Positions 41,069-49,585 of a stretch of DNA of 64,000 bases are shown piece by piece; position 1 is the stretch's first letter; each line of letters begins with the position of its first letter. Both the position numbers and the translations under genes were made by a program. Where the stretch lies: the NCBI RefSeq assembly GCF_018785315.1, contig NZ_WQPN01000066.1, positions 1-64,000 of the forward strand. The letters run 5' to 3'. This DNA is from Clostridium sp. MCC353 (GTDB lineage Bacteria; Bacillota; Clostridia; Lachnospirales; Lachnospiraceae). The notes below the pieces were generated by a model. It searched no databases. It saw nothing but the letters and a program-made list of their open reading frames with translations, and was not told the origin of the DNA.

Positions 41069-41641
41069 ATGAATCAGGAAGATAAAAATAGAGAACTTCA
41101 TTCAGAAGAAAAACAGCCCTTCGACTGGAAACAGGAGGCCTGGGACTGGATTAAGATCATCATTACCGCAGCCATCATCGCATTTGTGCTCAACAAATTC
41201 ATCATCGCAAACAGCCGGGTTCCCAGCGGTTCCATGGAAAATACCATCATGACTGGCGACAGGGTGATCGGCTCACGTCTTTCCTATAAATTCCAGGACC
41301 CGGAGCGGGGCGACATCGTGATCTTCCGCTGGCCGGATGACGAATCCATCTATTTCGTAAAGAGAATTATCGGCCTTCCCGGCGATATTGTGGATATTAA
41401 GAACGGGAAAGTCTATATCAATAATTCGGAGACGCCTCTGGACGAGCCTTACATCCGGGAGGAAATGGACTTAGAGCCCCCTCTCCACTTTGAAGTGCCG
41501 GAAGACTGCTATTTTATGATGGGAGATAACCGGAATGATTCTCTGGACGCACGGGGATGGAAAAACACCTATGTTCATGAGGATAAAATTATCGCTAAGG
41601 TGCTGTTCCGGTATTTTCCACGGATCAGTAAGATTGAATAG
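41069..41641 (+). CDS. lepB: Signal peptidase I
   Basis: A 190-residue type I signal peptidase of the short Gram-positive kind. One N-terminal transmembrane helix (IIITAAIIAFVLNKFII, about 31-47). The catalytic Ser lies in NSRVPSGSMENT and the general-base Lys in IYFVKRIIGLPGD. The C-terminal box is CYFMMGDNRNDSLDARGW. It cleaves exported preproteins outside the membrane and could process the surface proteins encoded in this window. AAGAAGG precedes the ATG. Confidence 0.96.
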   Translation: MNQEDKNRELHSEEKQPFDWKQEAWDWIKIIITAAIIAFVLNKFIIANSRVPSGSMENTIMTGDRVIGSRLSYKFQDPERGDIVIFRWPDDESIYFVKRIIGLPGDIVDIKNGKVYINNSETPLDEPYIREEMDLEPPLHFEVPEDCYFMMGDNRNDSLDARGWKNTYVHEDKIIAKVLFRYFPRISKIE

Positions 41642-41642
41642 G

Positions 41643-41668
41643 CGGGGAATTTTGGTTTAATTCCCCGG
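41643..41668. terminator. Hairpin between lepB and the convergent M56 gene
   Basis: GGGGAATT and AATTCCCC form a perfect stem exactly filling the gap between the two stops. It probably terminates both transcripts, though the T runs are weak. Confidence 0.6.
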
Positions 41669-43072
41669 TTAATCCAAATTCGTCTTTTCAGGCTGCGCAA
41701 AAGATAAGGTGCCCACAATAGAAATTTCCCCGCTGTCAAAAAAGCCTGTGCAGTTATAAGCCCATCTGCCCTCTGATAAATGGACAGTCTTCGTCTCGTC
41801 ACTGCCGCCAAATGTGATGCGCTGCTCCTCATTGGACGGAGAGAATAAAAACAAATCCACAGCGCCTTTGATGGAAGATGTAATTTCCAGGGTCAGAATC
41901 TGGCCGGATTCTGCCTCAAAACTTGAGGACTGCGTGATACTCGTCCGCCCATTGCTGCTCAAATCGATTACCACAGTACCTTTCACATCCGAAGCTGCGT
42001 GGGTTTCGGATGTTGCGTAGGTTCCAGAAGCTGCGTAAGTATCCGAAGCCGCGTAAGCGCCCATAAATGTGGCTCCAAAACTTAACACAACTGCCAGAAC
42101 AAACGAAACTGCCGCCGTGAAACGGCTGGTCTTCTTAAATTTCATTATAGCGTCTAACCTCTCTTTCAATCGTTCTTTACTTTCACTCAGTGTCACAGAA
42201 GCGAGAGAAGCCTTATAACTTCCTCCGGCTCCCAATGCATTTAACAATGTGTCCCCATAGGCCCGCCGCTCTTCCGGATTTAACGGCTTTATGACGTTCT
42301 CATCGCAGGAGAGCTCACAAGCCCGGCTGATTTCCCGGCTCATCAGGTAAACCAGCGGATTAAACCAATGGGCGCATACGGCTGACTGTACCAGCCATTT
42401 ATAAAACATATCCCCTCGTTTAAAATGCGTCAGTTCATGCAGGACCGTATATTCAAAATCAGCAGAAGACAAGTCGGCAGACGGAAGCACGATGCAGGGA
42501 TGGAAGAATCCGAGGAGCAGGGGCGAGGAGATGAGGCTGTTCGTATAAAGTTCCACACCAGCTTTCACCTTACTTTTCTCCACCAGTTTTCCAAACTGTT
42601 CCAACAGGCTAATATCCCCCACTTCCATACTTCCTGCCCGAATATAGGTCACAAAATCCTGGTAAACCGTGATTTTCCGAATGAACAGGAGGAACATCGT
42701 CACGAACCAGACCAGCCACAAATTTCCCCATATCGTCACTAATGCGGTTCGAGCCCTGACGGAGGCTTTCACAGGCTCCATCCGTTCGTTTTCCGCTCTG
42801 TTCTGCCCATATATTGGGCTGCCTATGAACGGGATATCATCACTGTCGTTCTGCTGCCCTGACATCACAGTGAATTTCTCCTGCAATGTGCCGATTAAAC
42901 TTGGTTCCGAAGTAAAAGGCAGCATCAGACGGGCGATGACTATCAGCCAAATATAGTATTGCCACTGCCTGCTCAGCCTCTCTTTCAACACCGGCCGGAG
43001 CAGAAAAAGAATAATCATCAGCAGGGAGCCGGAAAAAGAAAGCGACAAGATGACTTTTAATATCTCATTCAT
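41669..43072 (-). CDS. M56-family (BlaR1/MecR1-like) sensor metallopeptidase
   Basis: A 467-residue membrane protease. Four transmembrane helices are seen: three in the N-terminal ~140 residues and one near 320-340 (FTAAVSFVLAVVLSFGATFMG). The zinc motif is in YTVLHELTHFKRGDMFYKW, with the third-ligand region SRACELSCDENV. The extracytoplasmic tail is not a penicillin-binding domain. It begins with short Ala/Ser/Thr repeats (YAASDTYAASGTYATSE) and a ~90-residue beta-rich domain, so the signal sensed is unknown. It overlaps the BlaI-type repressor gene by ATGA and probably inactivates that repressor. Confidence 0.9.
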   Translation of the reverse strand: MNEILKVILSLSFSGSLLMIILFLLRPVLKERLSRQWQYYIWLIVIARLMLPFTSEPSLIGTLQEKFTVMSGQQNDSDDIPFIGSPIYGQNRAENERMEPVKASVRARTALVTIWGNLWLVWFVTMFLLFIRKITVYQDFVTYIRAGSMEVGDISLLEQFGKLVEKSKVKAGVELYTNSLISSPLLLGFFHPCIVLPSADLSSADFEYTVLHELTHFKRGDMFYKWLVQSAVCAHWFNPLVYLMSREISRACELSCDENVIKPLNPEERRAYGDTLLNALGAGGSYKASLASVTLSESKERLKERLDAIMKFKKTSRFTAAVSFVLAVVLSFGATFMGAYAASDTYAASGTYATSETHAASDVKGTVVIDLSSNGRTSITQSSSFEAESGQILTLEITSSIKGAVDLFLFSPSNEEQRITFGGSDETKTVHLSEGRWAYNCTGFFDSGEISIVGTLSFAQPEKTNLD

Positions 43073-43452
43073 TTGCCATCCCCACCGCCCTTCCAGTACG
43101 TTTTTAAATCTTCTATATCTTCAGAAGAAAGCAAGTCCTTTTCAATCAACGCGGACACAAGTCCTTTTGCGTTGCCCTCATAGACTTTTTCTAAAAAAGT
43201 CTCAGCCTGCGCCGTCTGGTATGCGGCTTCGGAGATGATGGCGATATACTCATTCCGATGGCCAATCTTATCCGCTTTCAGGAATCCTTTGTTTATCAGG
43301 CGAGAGGATAGCGTGATTATCGTATTTTTCGTCCAGGGCGTCCCCTTCTCCTCCAGAGCCTTCGCAATATCCGCATATAGGGCCCTGCCGCCGTTTGCCC
43401 ACACAATTTTCATTAATTCCAATTCGTATTCCGAGATTTGCTGCAAGATCAT
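43069..43452 (-). CDS. BlaI/MecI/CopY-type repressor
   Basis: A 127-residue winged-helix repressor: ISEYELELMKIVWANGGRAL, WTKNTIITLSSRLINKGFL (recognition helix) and a C-terminal dimerisation helix. It pairs with the M56 protease downstream. A perfect operator-like palindrome (43469-43485) lies 16 bp before its start, so it probably represses its own operon. GAGGAGG precedes the ATG. Confidence 0.93.
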   Translation of the reverse strand: MILQQISEYELELMKIVWANGGRALYADIAKALEEKGTPWTKNTIITLSSRLINKGFLKADKIGHRNEYIAIISEAAYQTAQAETFLEKVYEGNAKGLVSALIEKDLLSSEDIEDLKTYWKGGGDGK

Positions 43453-43468
43453 TCACCTCCTCACCTAA

Positions 43469-43485
43469 GATTACAAATTGTAATC
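43469..43485. promoter_or_regulatory. BlaI-type operator
   Basis: GATTACAAATTGTAATC, symmetric around a central A, containing the TACA/TGTA half-sites typical of BlaI/MecI operators. Confidence 0.75.
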
Positions 43486-43550
43486 TATGCTCATGATAAC
43501 ATCCTGTACTTTATATGTCAAGCCCTGGCTTTTTTTGTTTAATCATAATA

Positions 43551-43587
43551 CGGCCGTGTCTCACCACATTCTGGTAAGGCGCGGCCG
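43551..43587 (-). terminator. Terminator of the sugar-acid operon (minus strand)
   Basis: CGGCCG pairs with CGGCCG, with further ACCA/TGGT pairing inside, 33 bp after the last UxaA-type gene. The following bases are only moderately T-rich. Confidence 0.5.
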
Positions 43588-43619
43588 CAAATTTATTTGG
43601 CAGATTAGTTAAACTTTTT

Positions 43620-44732
43620 TTACATTTCCTGCGCATTCTGAAACAACAGGGCTCCAAACTGCCCATTCTGTTCCGATGCGGTCAGTGAACCATTCATCGT
43701 CCGGCAGATCCGCTCTAATATTTTCGCCTGCATCTCCTGCTCAGGATCTATCAGAATATCCACATCTCCCCCCATTTTTTCCTGGGTATCCCTATTTGCC
43801 GTTATAATGAGAGCAGGCGTCACCGCACATCCTGCGGGCGTTCCCTTTCCAGTGACCATCAGGTTTAAAACTGCGCCGTTTCCTGCATACTGCATCAGTT
43901 CGCCTATGATTCCGCCGTTCATCGGGCCTCTCATGGTTCCGTAATCCTGGAGAGAATCGGAAAACCATATGCCGGGAGCATTTGGAACCTGGGACAGTTT
44001 CACACAGCCGGCGGCATGTTTTTGGATATAAGCCTTTAAAAGTGTTCTTTTTTCTTCCGATACATCTAATTTATCCCATAAGCGGCGGCAGCGCTCTGCT
44101 TTTTTTCGCAGATTTTCCAATTCCGGCATTTTTATGACAGAATTACCTGATATATCATCAGGATATAAGGCATACAAATAGCGCTCTGCCAGAACAACGG
44201 CTGCTCCATGGTCTATTAAATATGAAAGAACACCTTCCATGGAAGACAGGCAGAGGGAAACGGTATCATCCCAGGCCGGTACAGACAGACCGATCACCAT
44301 GCCGGACAGGCTGCATTCTTCTGCCTGAGTTTTTCCAAATCCGCGGTATAAATTCAGCCCTGTTTCCACTCCTTTTTCAATGGCGGTCCGGGTTCCAAGC
44401 TGCTGGCCGAATAGGGTTTTGGCGGCCCGGTCATGGCTTTTGGCAAAGTTGGCTAGTTTTTCCGCCTGAATGAATTCACAGCCGTGGCCGATTATTAAAA
44501 CAGCTCCCACATTAGGATGTATGGAAAGGCGGAGGAGCTGGTTCACCATGGTCTGATTGTCATAGCAGCTTTCATTTCCAGCCACATCTACATCCAGCCC
44601 GGCAAGGCGCAGACGTTCCCCGATTGACCGGGCAATAAATGCGCTGCAGTTTACCGTATACAGAATCAGCAGTTTATTCCTTATTCCAAAGCTCCCGCTG
44701 CCCCTTGGATATCCTTTAATACTGTACTTCAT
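43620..44732 (-). CDS. UxaA-family dehydratase, large domain (second paralogue)
   Basis: A 370-residue protein of the altronate/galactarate dehydratase C-terminal domain. It starts YSIKGYPRGSGSFGIRNKLL and has NESCYDNQTMVNQLLRL and HPNVGAVLIIGHGCEFI. Many Cys expected to hold the Fe or Fe-S cofactor in active UxaA are altered in its C-terminal half (LQDYGTMRGPMNGGIIGELM, TGKGTPAGCAVTPAL), so it may be a regulatory or degenerate subunit. It overlaps the preceding paralogue by 17 bp. Confidence 0.82.
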   Translation of the reverse strand: MKYSIKGYPRGSGSFGIRNKLLILYTVNCSAFIARSIGERLRLAGLDVDVAGNESCYDNQTMVNQLLRLSIHPNVGAVLIIGHGCEFIQAEKLANFAKSHDRAAKTLFGQQLGTRTAIEKGVETGLNLYRGFGKTQAEECSLSGMVIGLSVPAWDDTVSLCLSSMEGVLSYLIDHGAAVVLAERYLYALYPDDISGNSVIKMPELENLRKKAERCRRLWDKLDVSEEKRTLLKAYIQKHAAGCVKLSQVPNAPGIWFSDSLQDYGTMRGPMNGGIIGELMQYAGNGAVLNLMVTGKGTPAGCAVTPALIITANRDTQEKMGGDVDILIDPEQEMQAKILERICRTMNGSLTASEQNGQFGALLFQNAQEM

Positions 44733-45894
44733 AATTCAATCCCCCTTCTCCATGTCCATTCATTTCCCCTCTGCATCTCTTTCCCCCCGCCGTATCAAAA
44801 ACCAGTTCCAAAAACTCATCGAAAACTTCCGTCCTGCTTTTTTCACCAGTCAATAACACCCCTGCGTTAAAGTCAATATCTTCCTGCAGACGCCCGTATG
44901 TATCGGGATTTCCTGTCAGTTTTATTACCGGCCCTATGGGATTGCTGACCACATGGCCGCGTCCTGTGGTCAAAATGGTTAAATGGGCTCCGCTGAGCAA
45001 AAACAACAAGGTGCTGGAGGCATCGTTGGATACGGAAAAGCCGCAGCCTTCTTCCGTATCCGTCATGCAGTCCAGATACCATAGGCCTGGATGGGGAGGC
45101 CGCTGGGTTATTTTTAAAACGCCTTCGATGCTGGCAGTTCCGGTTTTCGCAACAGCGCCCATGCTCTTTTCCTCGATGGTGGTCAATCCGCCCCGGATAT
45201 TGCCAGGAGAAATGGAAAACTGGCCCGATTCCACAGCATGACGGAAATATTTATCATAGGTCCCGGAAATCTGCTGTCTGGCATTTGAGGAACCGCATCT
45301 GCTCATCAGAAGTTCTTTCAAGCCGATGGCTTCATACATCTCTTCAAAAAGCACAGTTCCACCCAGTCCGGTGACATAATCCGTAAATTTTCCCACCAAT
45401 GGATTGGCCGCCAATCCGCTGGTGAAGTCGGAACCCCCGCATTCTATGCCGAAAACCAGCTCAGACAGGCAGACCCGGCCTGTGGGCGTATGCTCCAGTT
45501 CCTGTAAAAAACGGCTCACCATCGATTGACCCAGCATTTTTGCCCTTCCGGTTCCCAATTCCTGGATCAGAATACTTTCAGCCGGCCGGCCGCTCTCTTT
45601 TGCCGCTTTTATGATCTTAGCCCCATCCAGTTCCTCACATCCATTCTGCACCACCAGAACGGCTCCTACATTGGGATGTAAGGCAAATGTTTTCATTTTC
45701 TCCGCCATCAGCTCATTCGTTCGGCAGCCCTCGCTTCCAATTACGTCGATTTCTTCCTGGCGTTCAAAACAGGAGCGTATTGCATAGGCAGTGGGGGCGG
45801 CGCAGCTGACCGTGTACAGGATCAGAACTTTATTTCTGATTCCTTTTCTGCCGTCATTTCTTAAATATCCGGTGATTTCGTAATTATTTTTCAT
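44716..45894 (-). CDS. UxaA-family dehydratase, large domain
   Basis: A 392-residue stand-alone UxaA C-terminal domain, catalytic in altronate and galactarate dehydratases (sugar acid to 2-keto-3-deoxy acid). Features: ITGYLRNDGRKGIRNKVL, GSEGCRTNELMAEKM, LVVQNGCEELD, FGIECGGSDFTSGLAANPLVG (cofactor Cys region) and LTTGRGHVVSNPIGPVIKLTGN. The SAF domain that usually precedes it is encoded by a separate gene at 45984, so the enzyme would be a two-chain complex. AAAGG lies upstream. Confidence 0.88.
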   Translation of the reverse strand: MKNNYEITGYLRNDGRKGIRNKVLILYTVSCAAPTAYAIRSCFERQEEIDVIGSEGCRTNELMAEKMKTFALHPNVGAVLVVQNGCEELDGAKIIKAAKESGRPAESILIQELGTGRAKMLGQSMVSRFLQELEHTPTGRVCLSELVFGIECGGSDFTSGLAANPLVGKFTDYVTGLGGTVLFEEMYEAIGLKELLMSRCGSSNARQQISGTYDKYFRHAVESGQFSISPGNIRGGLTTIEEKSMGAVAKTGTASIEGVLKITQRPPHPGLWYLDCMTDTEEGCGFSVSNDASSTLLFLLSGAHLTILTTGRGHVVSNPIGPVIKLTGNPDTYGRLQEDIDFNAGVLLTGEKSRTEVFDEFLELVFDTAGGKRCRGEMNGHGEGGLNYEVQY

Positions 45895-45908
45895 ATTTAT
45901 TTACCTTT

Positions 45909-45989
45909 AAAGTGAAACGTGAAGGCATTTTCAAAAATGCCTTCACGCTCGATGTCACACGCTCGATGTAATAACGCTCGATGTCACTT
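45909..45989. repeat. REP-like hairpin with 14/15-bp tandem units, over the SAF gene stop
   Basis: CGTGAAGGCATTTT (45918-45931) pairs with AAAATGCCTTCACG after one loop base, the same core as 4534-4546. The right arm continues with three units (ACGCTCGATGTCAC, ACGCTCGATGTAATA, ACGCTCGATGTCAC) before the outer TCACTT closes on AAGTGA. The TGA stop of the SAF gene is within it. Confidence 0.8.
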
Positions 45990-46319
45990 CAAACAATATT
46001 CCATATCTTCAGGCACCCCGCTCTTTACATCAAATCCGCCGCTCCTGAAGTCATACAGGCTGGCCAGGTTATGGCTGTGCACCAGCGTCCCCTTTTGTAT
46101 CCCGCATTTAGCGTTTCCGATACAGACGCCGTATTTGTAAATCTTCCCGCCCTCTTCGATGTCCTGCAAAGCAATTTTATAGCCGCACCGTATCATTTCT
46201 TTCACCATAATTTCCATGGAACACGCCCCGAACACCGTACCGGTTCCGCATTCCATGTCCCCGAGGGCAGTTGCCGTATTATCGTTTTTATCCACTGTGT
46301 AAAACCCGTTTTTAATCAT
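45984..46319 (-). CDS. UxaA N-terminal (SAF) domain protein
   Basis: A 111-residue stand-alone SAF domain: the small subunit or N-terminal part of altronate/galactarate dehydratases. Hallmarks: DNTATALGDMECGTG, IALQDIEEGGKIYKYG, IGNAKCGIQKGTLVHSHNL. The start at 46319 (MIKNGFYTV) is favoured by the domain boundary, and the ribosome-binding site is weak (GAAAGAG); 46364 is an alternative. It is placed just before the large-domain genes. Confidence 0.85.
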   Translation of the reverse strand: MIKNGFYTVDKNDNTATALGDMECGTGTVFGACSMEIMVKEMIRCGYKIALQDIEEGGKIYKYGVCIGNAKCGIQKGTLVHSHNLASLYDFRSGGFDVKSGVPEDMEYCLK

Positions 46320-46375
46320 GGAATTTACTCTTTCTTCTATAATTAATATACCAATCCCCGCCATCTGAACGGTTT

Positions 46376-47113
46376 CTATTTAATAATATTCCACCCAATA
46401 TTGGTAGGGGAAATGTTGATTTCATGGATTGAGATATTAGACGCGGATTCAGCCACATATAAAGCGGCGTCTGCGATATCCTGGGCCTGAATCCATTCAG
46501 GGTGCTGCCCCACCGCATCCGGCCGGAATTTTGTATCCGTATTGCCCGGATTCAGCAGTGTCACCCGGATATCATAATCCATCAGTTCAAATGCCATACA
46601 GCGGTGAAGGCCCATAAGCGCCCATTTCGATGCAAAATATAACGCGCTGTTGTTGGCTGCATCCTTTACTGCTGCCATGGAACCGATGCTGATGATCTGC
46701 CCCTGCCGCTGTTCTTTCATCTTGACTGCCGCTTTCTGTGTCATCAGAAATAATGCCCTGATATTTAAATCCATGGTGGTATTGTATTCCTCCACGGAAT
46801 ATTCCCCGAAGGGACGGAAAATGCCAAGGCCCGCACAGTTCACCAAAATATCAATTCTGTCAAAGGCTGCAAACGCAAAACCGGCCGCCGCCTCTATCTC
46901 TTCCGGATTAATCAGGTCAGCCGCATAGTAAACCGCTTTTACGCCTTCCTGTTCCAGCTCTCTGCAAAGTTCTTTCAGCCGGTCTTCACTTCTGGCTATC
47001 AGACACAGATCAGCCCCTTCTTTTGCGTAAGTCCTGGCGATGGCTTCTCCCATCCCGCTGCTCGCCCCGGTAATCACCACTTTTTTATTTAATAATTTAC
47101 CCGTTTCATTCAT
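46376..47113 (-). CDS. Short-chain dehydrogenase/reductase
   Basis: A 245-residue classical SDR, probably oxidising or reducing a sugar acid. The cofactor loop is VITGASSGMGEAIA, followed by NCAGLGIF, the catalytic Ser in IISIGSMAAV and the YxxxK pair in LYFASKWALMG. The residue after the second strand (IARSEDRLKEL) suggests NADP(H). It lies in the dehydratase block, 12 bp after the UROD-like gene. Confidence 0.9.
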   Translation of the reverse strand: MNETGKLLNKKVVITGASSGMGEAIARTYAKEGADLCLIARSEDRLKELCRELEQEGVKAVYYAADLINPEEIEAAAGFAFAAFDRIDILVNCAGLGIFRPFGEYSVEEYNTTMDLNIRALFLMTQKAAVKMKEQRQGQIISIGSMAAVKDAANNSALYFASKWALMGLHRCMAFELMDYDIRVTLLNPGNTDTKFRPDAVGQHPEWIQAQDIADAALYVAESASNISIHEINISPTNIGWNIIK

Positions 47114-47125
47114 GTTTTTGTTCCT

Positions 47126-48334
47126 CTATCTTTTATATTTTTTTGCGGTTTCATAGATTGCAATCACTTTTTCCGGCGGCACGTCATATTGGATGTTGTG
47201 GATCTGAGTGAATACAAAGCCTCCGCCCTGGAAAAATATTTGGATCAGACTGTCCACATGTTCCCGCACCGCATCCAGATCATCGGTTTTCTGCACAAAA
47301 TCCTGCATATCCGCGCCGCCGCCCCAGAATATCATCCTGTCTCCATATGTATTTTTCAGTTTCTGCAGTTCCATTCCTGCTGCGCTTATCTGTACCGGAT
47401 TTAGAATATCCACCCCGGCCTCTATCAGAGAGGGGATCAGATCAAATATTCCGCCACAGCAGTGGAGAAGCACCTTCACCCCGGGGCATGTTTTATGGAT
47501 ATAAGCGTACATTTTCTTATGATACGGCATGATCATTTCCCGGTAGGTGTCTATGGAAATCTGAAGGCCGGTTTGGGCGCCCAAATCGTCAAAAAACTGG
47601 ACCGCCTGGATTTTGTCCCCGATGGCAGGAAGGAGACGCTGTAAATTTTCCAGATACGCATCCGTCAGCCTTCTGAAATATTCATGCATCAATTCTTTAT
47701 TGATCAGCAGGTTACAGTAGAAATTCTCATAATTGAAATCCCTCTGCCCCTGCTCAAACACGCTTCCTCCAAGACGGAACACAATGGCTTTATCCGTATT
47801 TTCATAGAGCTCGTCCACCTCTGTTTGAATAAACTCTATTTCATCCTCTTCCATCACCGGAAGGGGAAATCCGTCCAGATCGGAAAGGTCCTCCGCATCT
47901 TCCAGCAGATGGGCGGTTTGGTCGAAATAAAGGCCCTTGGCCGGCATACAGGCATAGGGCATGCCGTTTACAAGGATAAATTGATTTCCCTTTTCATCCG
48001 TCACCGGATTCAGCTCCGACGGCACAAGGCAGGGGGTGCCATCAGTCATGGTCCATTCCTTCCACTGTTTTGAACTGATGCCAAAACGCAGGCGCATGGG
48101 CAGGGCCTGGACAAAATCACCTCCCAGCGCCTCGATCACATCCAAATCCGGCTGGGCGGTCTGCTGGAAAATGTCATTGATCTTTATCATCCGCTTGGGA
48201 AGGCCCAGGGCTTCAACCAGCTTCGCATAGGCAACGGCGCTGATTCCGCTGGACGACATTCCGCCAAAATCAATCGCTATACCGTCTGTCTTCTCCCGGT
48301 TAAACAGTCTCCTCACCTTTTCTCTTGAATTCAT
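47126..48334 (-). CDS. Uroporphyrinogen decarboxylase-family protein (URO-D-like)
   Basis: A 402-residue member of the UROD/MtaA superfamily. It shows DFGGMSSSGISAVAYAKL, VLLHCCGGIFDLIPSLIEAG, VDILNPVQISAAGM and FFQGGGFVFTQIHNIQYDVP. It is not the heme enzyme, for no heme genes are near. Relatives in catabolic operons are methyltransferases or have unknown roles. GGAGG 5 nt before the ATG; the ATG overlaps the regulator's TGA. Confidence 0.88.
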   Translation of the reverse strand: MNSREKVRRLFNREKTDGIAIDFGGMSSSGISAVAYAKLVEALGLPKRMIKINDIFQQTAQPDLDVIEALGGDFVQALPMRLRFGISSKQWKEWTMTDGTPCLVPSELNPVTDEKGNQFILVNGMPYACMPAKGLYFDQTAHLLEDAEDLSDLDGFPLPVMEEDEIEFIQTEVDELYENTDKAIVFRLGGSVFEQGQRDFNYENFYCNLLINKELMHEYFRRLTDAYLENLQRLLPAIGDKIQAVQFFDDLGAQTGLQISIDTYREMIMPYHKKMYAYIHKTCPGVKVLLHCCGGIFDLIPSLIEAGVDILNPVQISAAGMELQKLKNTYGDRMIFWGGGADMQDFVQKTDDLDAVREHVDSLIQIFFQGGGFVFTQIHNIQYDVPPEKVIAIYETAKKYKR

Positions 48335-49455
48335 TCCATCCTCCGTTCTGTTTTTTCCGGCTCTTCCTTTTTTTGTTCCAGCTGTTTTACCGTACCCCGG
48401 ATCACCAATTTCACGGGCATTACGATTTTCACTCCCATGTGGTTTTGTACCAGGGCATTTTTATAGGCCAGCTCTGTGATCACCTTAGCAAAATGAGAGG
48501 TGTTTCCATCGATTGTGGTCAAATCCGGTTCTAAAAACTGAAGCTGTTCCATGTTGTTCATTCCAATAACGCTCACATCCCCGGGAATGGAGAATCCCAG
48601 ATCCCGCAGCGCGTGAATCGCTCCAATGGCCATCACGTCGTTACAGGCAAAAACTGCGGTGGGCAGCTTGGGACAGCTTGTAAACAGCTCTTTTATCCTG
48701 TTATAGCCGCTCTGCATGGTCCAGTCGCCTTCCACGATCCAGTCCCTGTACATCTTGAGTTTGAGGCGGATGATGGAATCATAGATTCCTGCCAGTTCGT
48801 CCCTGGTTGCCAGGTATCCGTCCGGCCCCCTCAGAACAGCGATCCTGCGGTGGCCGTTTTCATAGAGATACTGCATGGCTGTGGTGGCGCAGGAGAAATA
48901 ATCATGCTGGATGGTGGAGAAATTTTCATAGAGTTCATTTACCAGAAGAACCGGTATCCTGCAGGCGGCGGCCCGGCGGATCATATTCTTGGGGACCTTG
49001 GTGACAAAAACAGCGGTCAGGAAATTATTTCTTCTGATAATATCCTCAATATTGGTGTGTTCGTGAATGGGGTAAGAAACCAGCTGCAGCCCTCTTTCAT
49101 AGCATTCCTGAGCCAGATAATAAAACAGGTCGGAATAATATGGTTCCGTAAGCCGCTTGTCGCTTCCACTTTTTTCCACCATGAAAATGCCGATGGAGTC
49201 CCCGCCTGTGCTGACGATTCTGGCCTCCTCCTGATTCTTGCTGTAAATGACCTTGCTGCCCATTCCCGGATACTTCTCAACCATCCTGTCCTTTACCAGA
49301 AAATCCAGGGCCCTTCTGACCGTCGTCCGCTCCACGGCAAACCTCTGGCACAATTCCCGTTCCGTAGGCAGAAAACAGCCTGATTCATAAGTTCCGCTCA
49401 TTATTTCCTGTTTTAAACTGTTGTAAATATTCTGATACAAATACTTATATTCCAT
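48331..49455 (-). CDS. GntR-HTH / LacI-sensor transcriptional regulator
   Basis: A 374-residue regulator (AraR-like architecture). Residues 1-70 are a GntR winged helix (YQNIYNSLKQEIMSGTYESG, LPTERELCQRFAVERTTVRR). Residues 90-360 form a periplasmic-binding-protein-like sensor as in LacI (GIFMVEKSG, GHRRIAVLRGPDGYLATRDE, PTAVFACNDVMAIGAIHALRD). It probably binds a sugar acid and controls the flanking operons. The start at 49455 has GAGAGG upstream. An upstream frame to 49533 lacks support. Confidence 0.9.
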   Translation of the reverse strand: MEYKYLYQNIYNSLKQEIMSGTYESGCFLPTERELCQRFAVERTTVRRALDFLVKDRMVEKYPGMGSKVIYSKNQEEARIVSTGGDSIGIFMVEKSGSDKRLTEPYYSDLFYYLAQECYERGLQLVSYPIHEHTNIEDIIRRNNFLTAVFVTKVPKNMIRRAAACRIPVLLVNELYENFSTIQHDYFSCATTAMQYLYENGHRRIAVLRGPDGYLATRDELAGIYDSIIRLKLKMYRDWIVEGDWTMQSGYNRIKELFTSCPKLPTAVFACNDVMAIGAIHALRDLGFSIPGDVSVIGMNNMEQLQFLEPDLTTIDGNTSHFAKVITELAYKNALVQNHMGVKIVMPVKLVIRGTVKQLEQKKEEPEKTERRME

Positions 49456-49585
49456 ATTGCCTCTCGGTTCTGCTATTTTATTCACGCCCCATCTGATTTC
49501 AATCACATATGCACGGCAAATCACATTTTTCACTCACATACGCCACCCCAGATTCTGTCTTTTAAACACCTGCGTAACCACATGT

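Noticed and set aside
48613-49383. 256-codon plus-strand frame
   Set aside because: Antisense to the GntR/LacI-type regulator gene.
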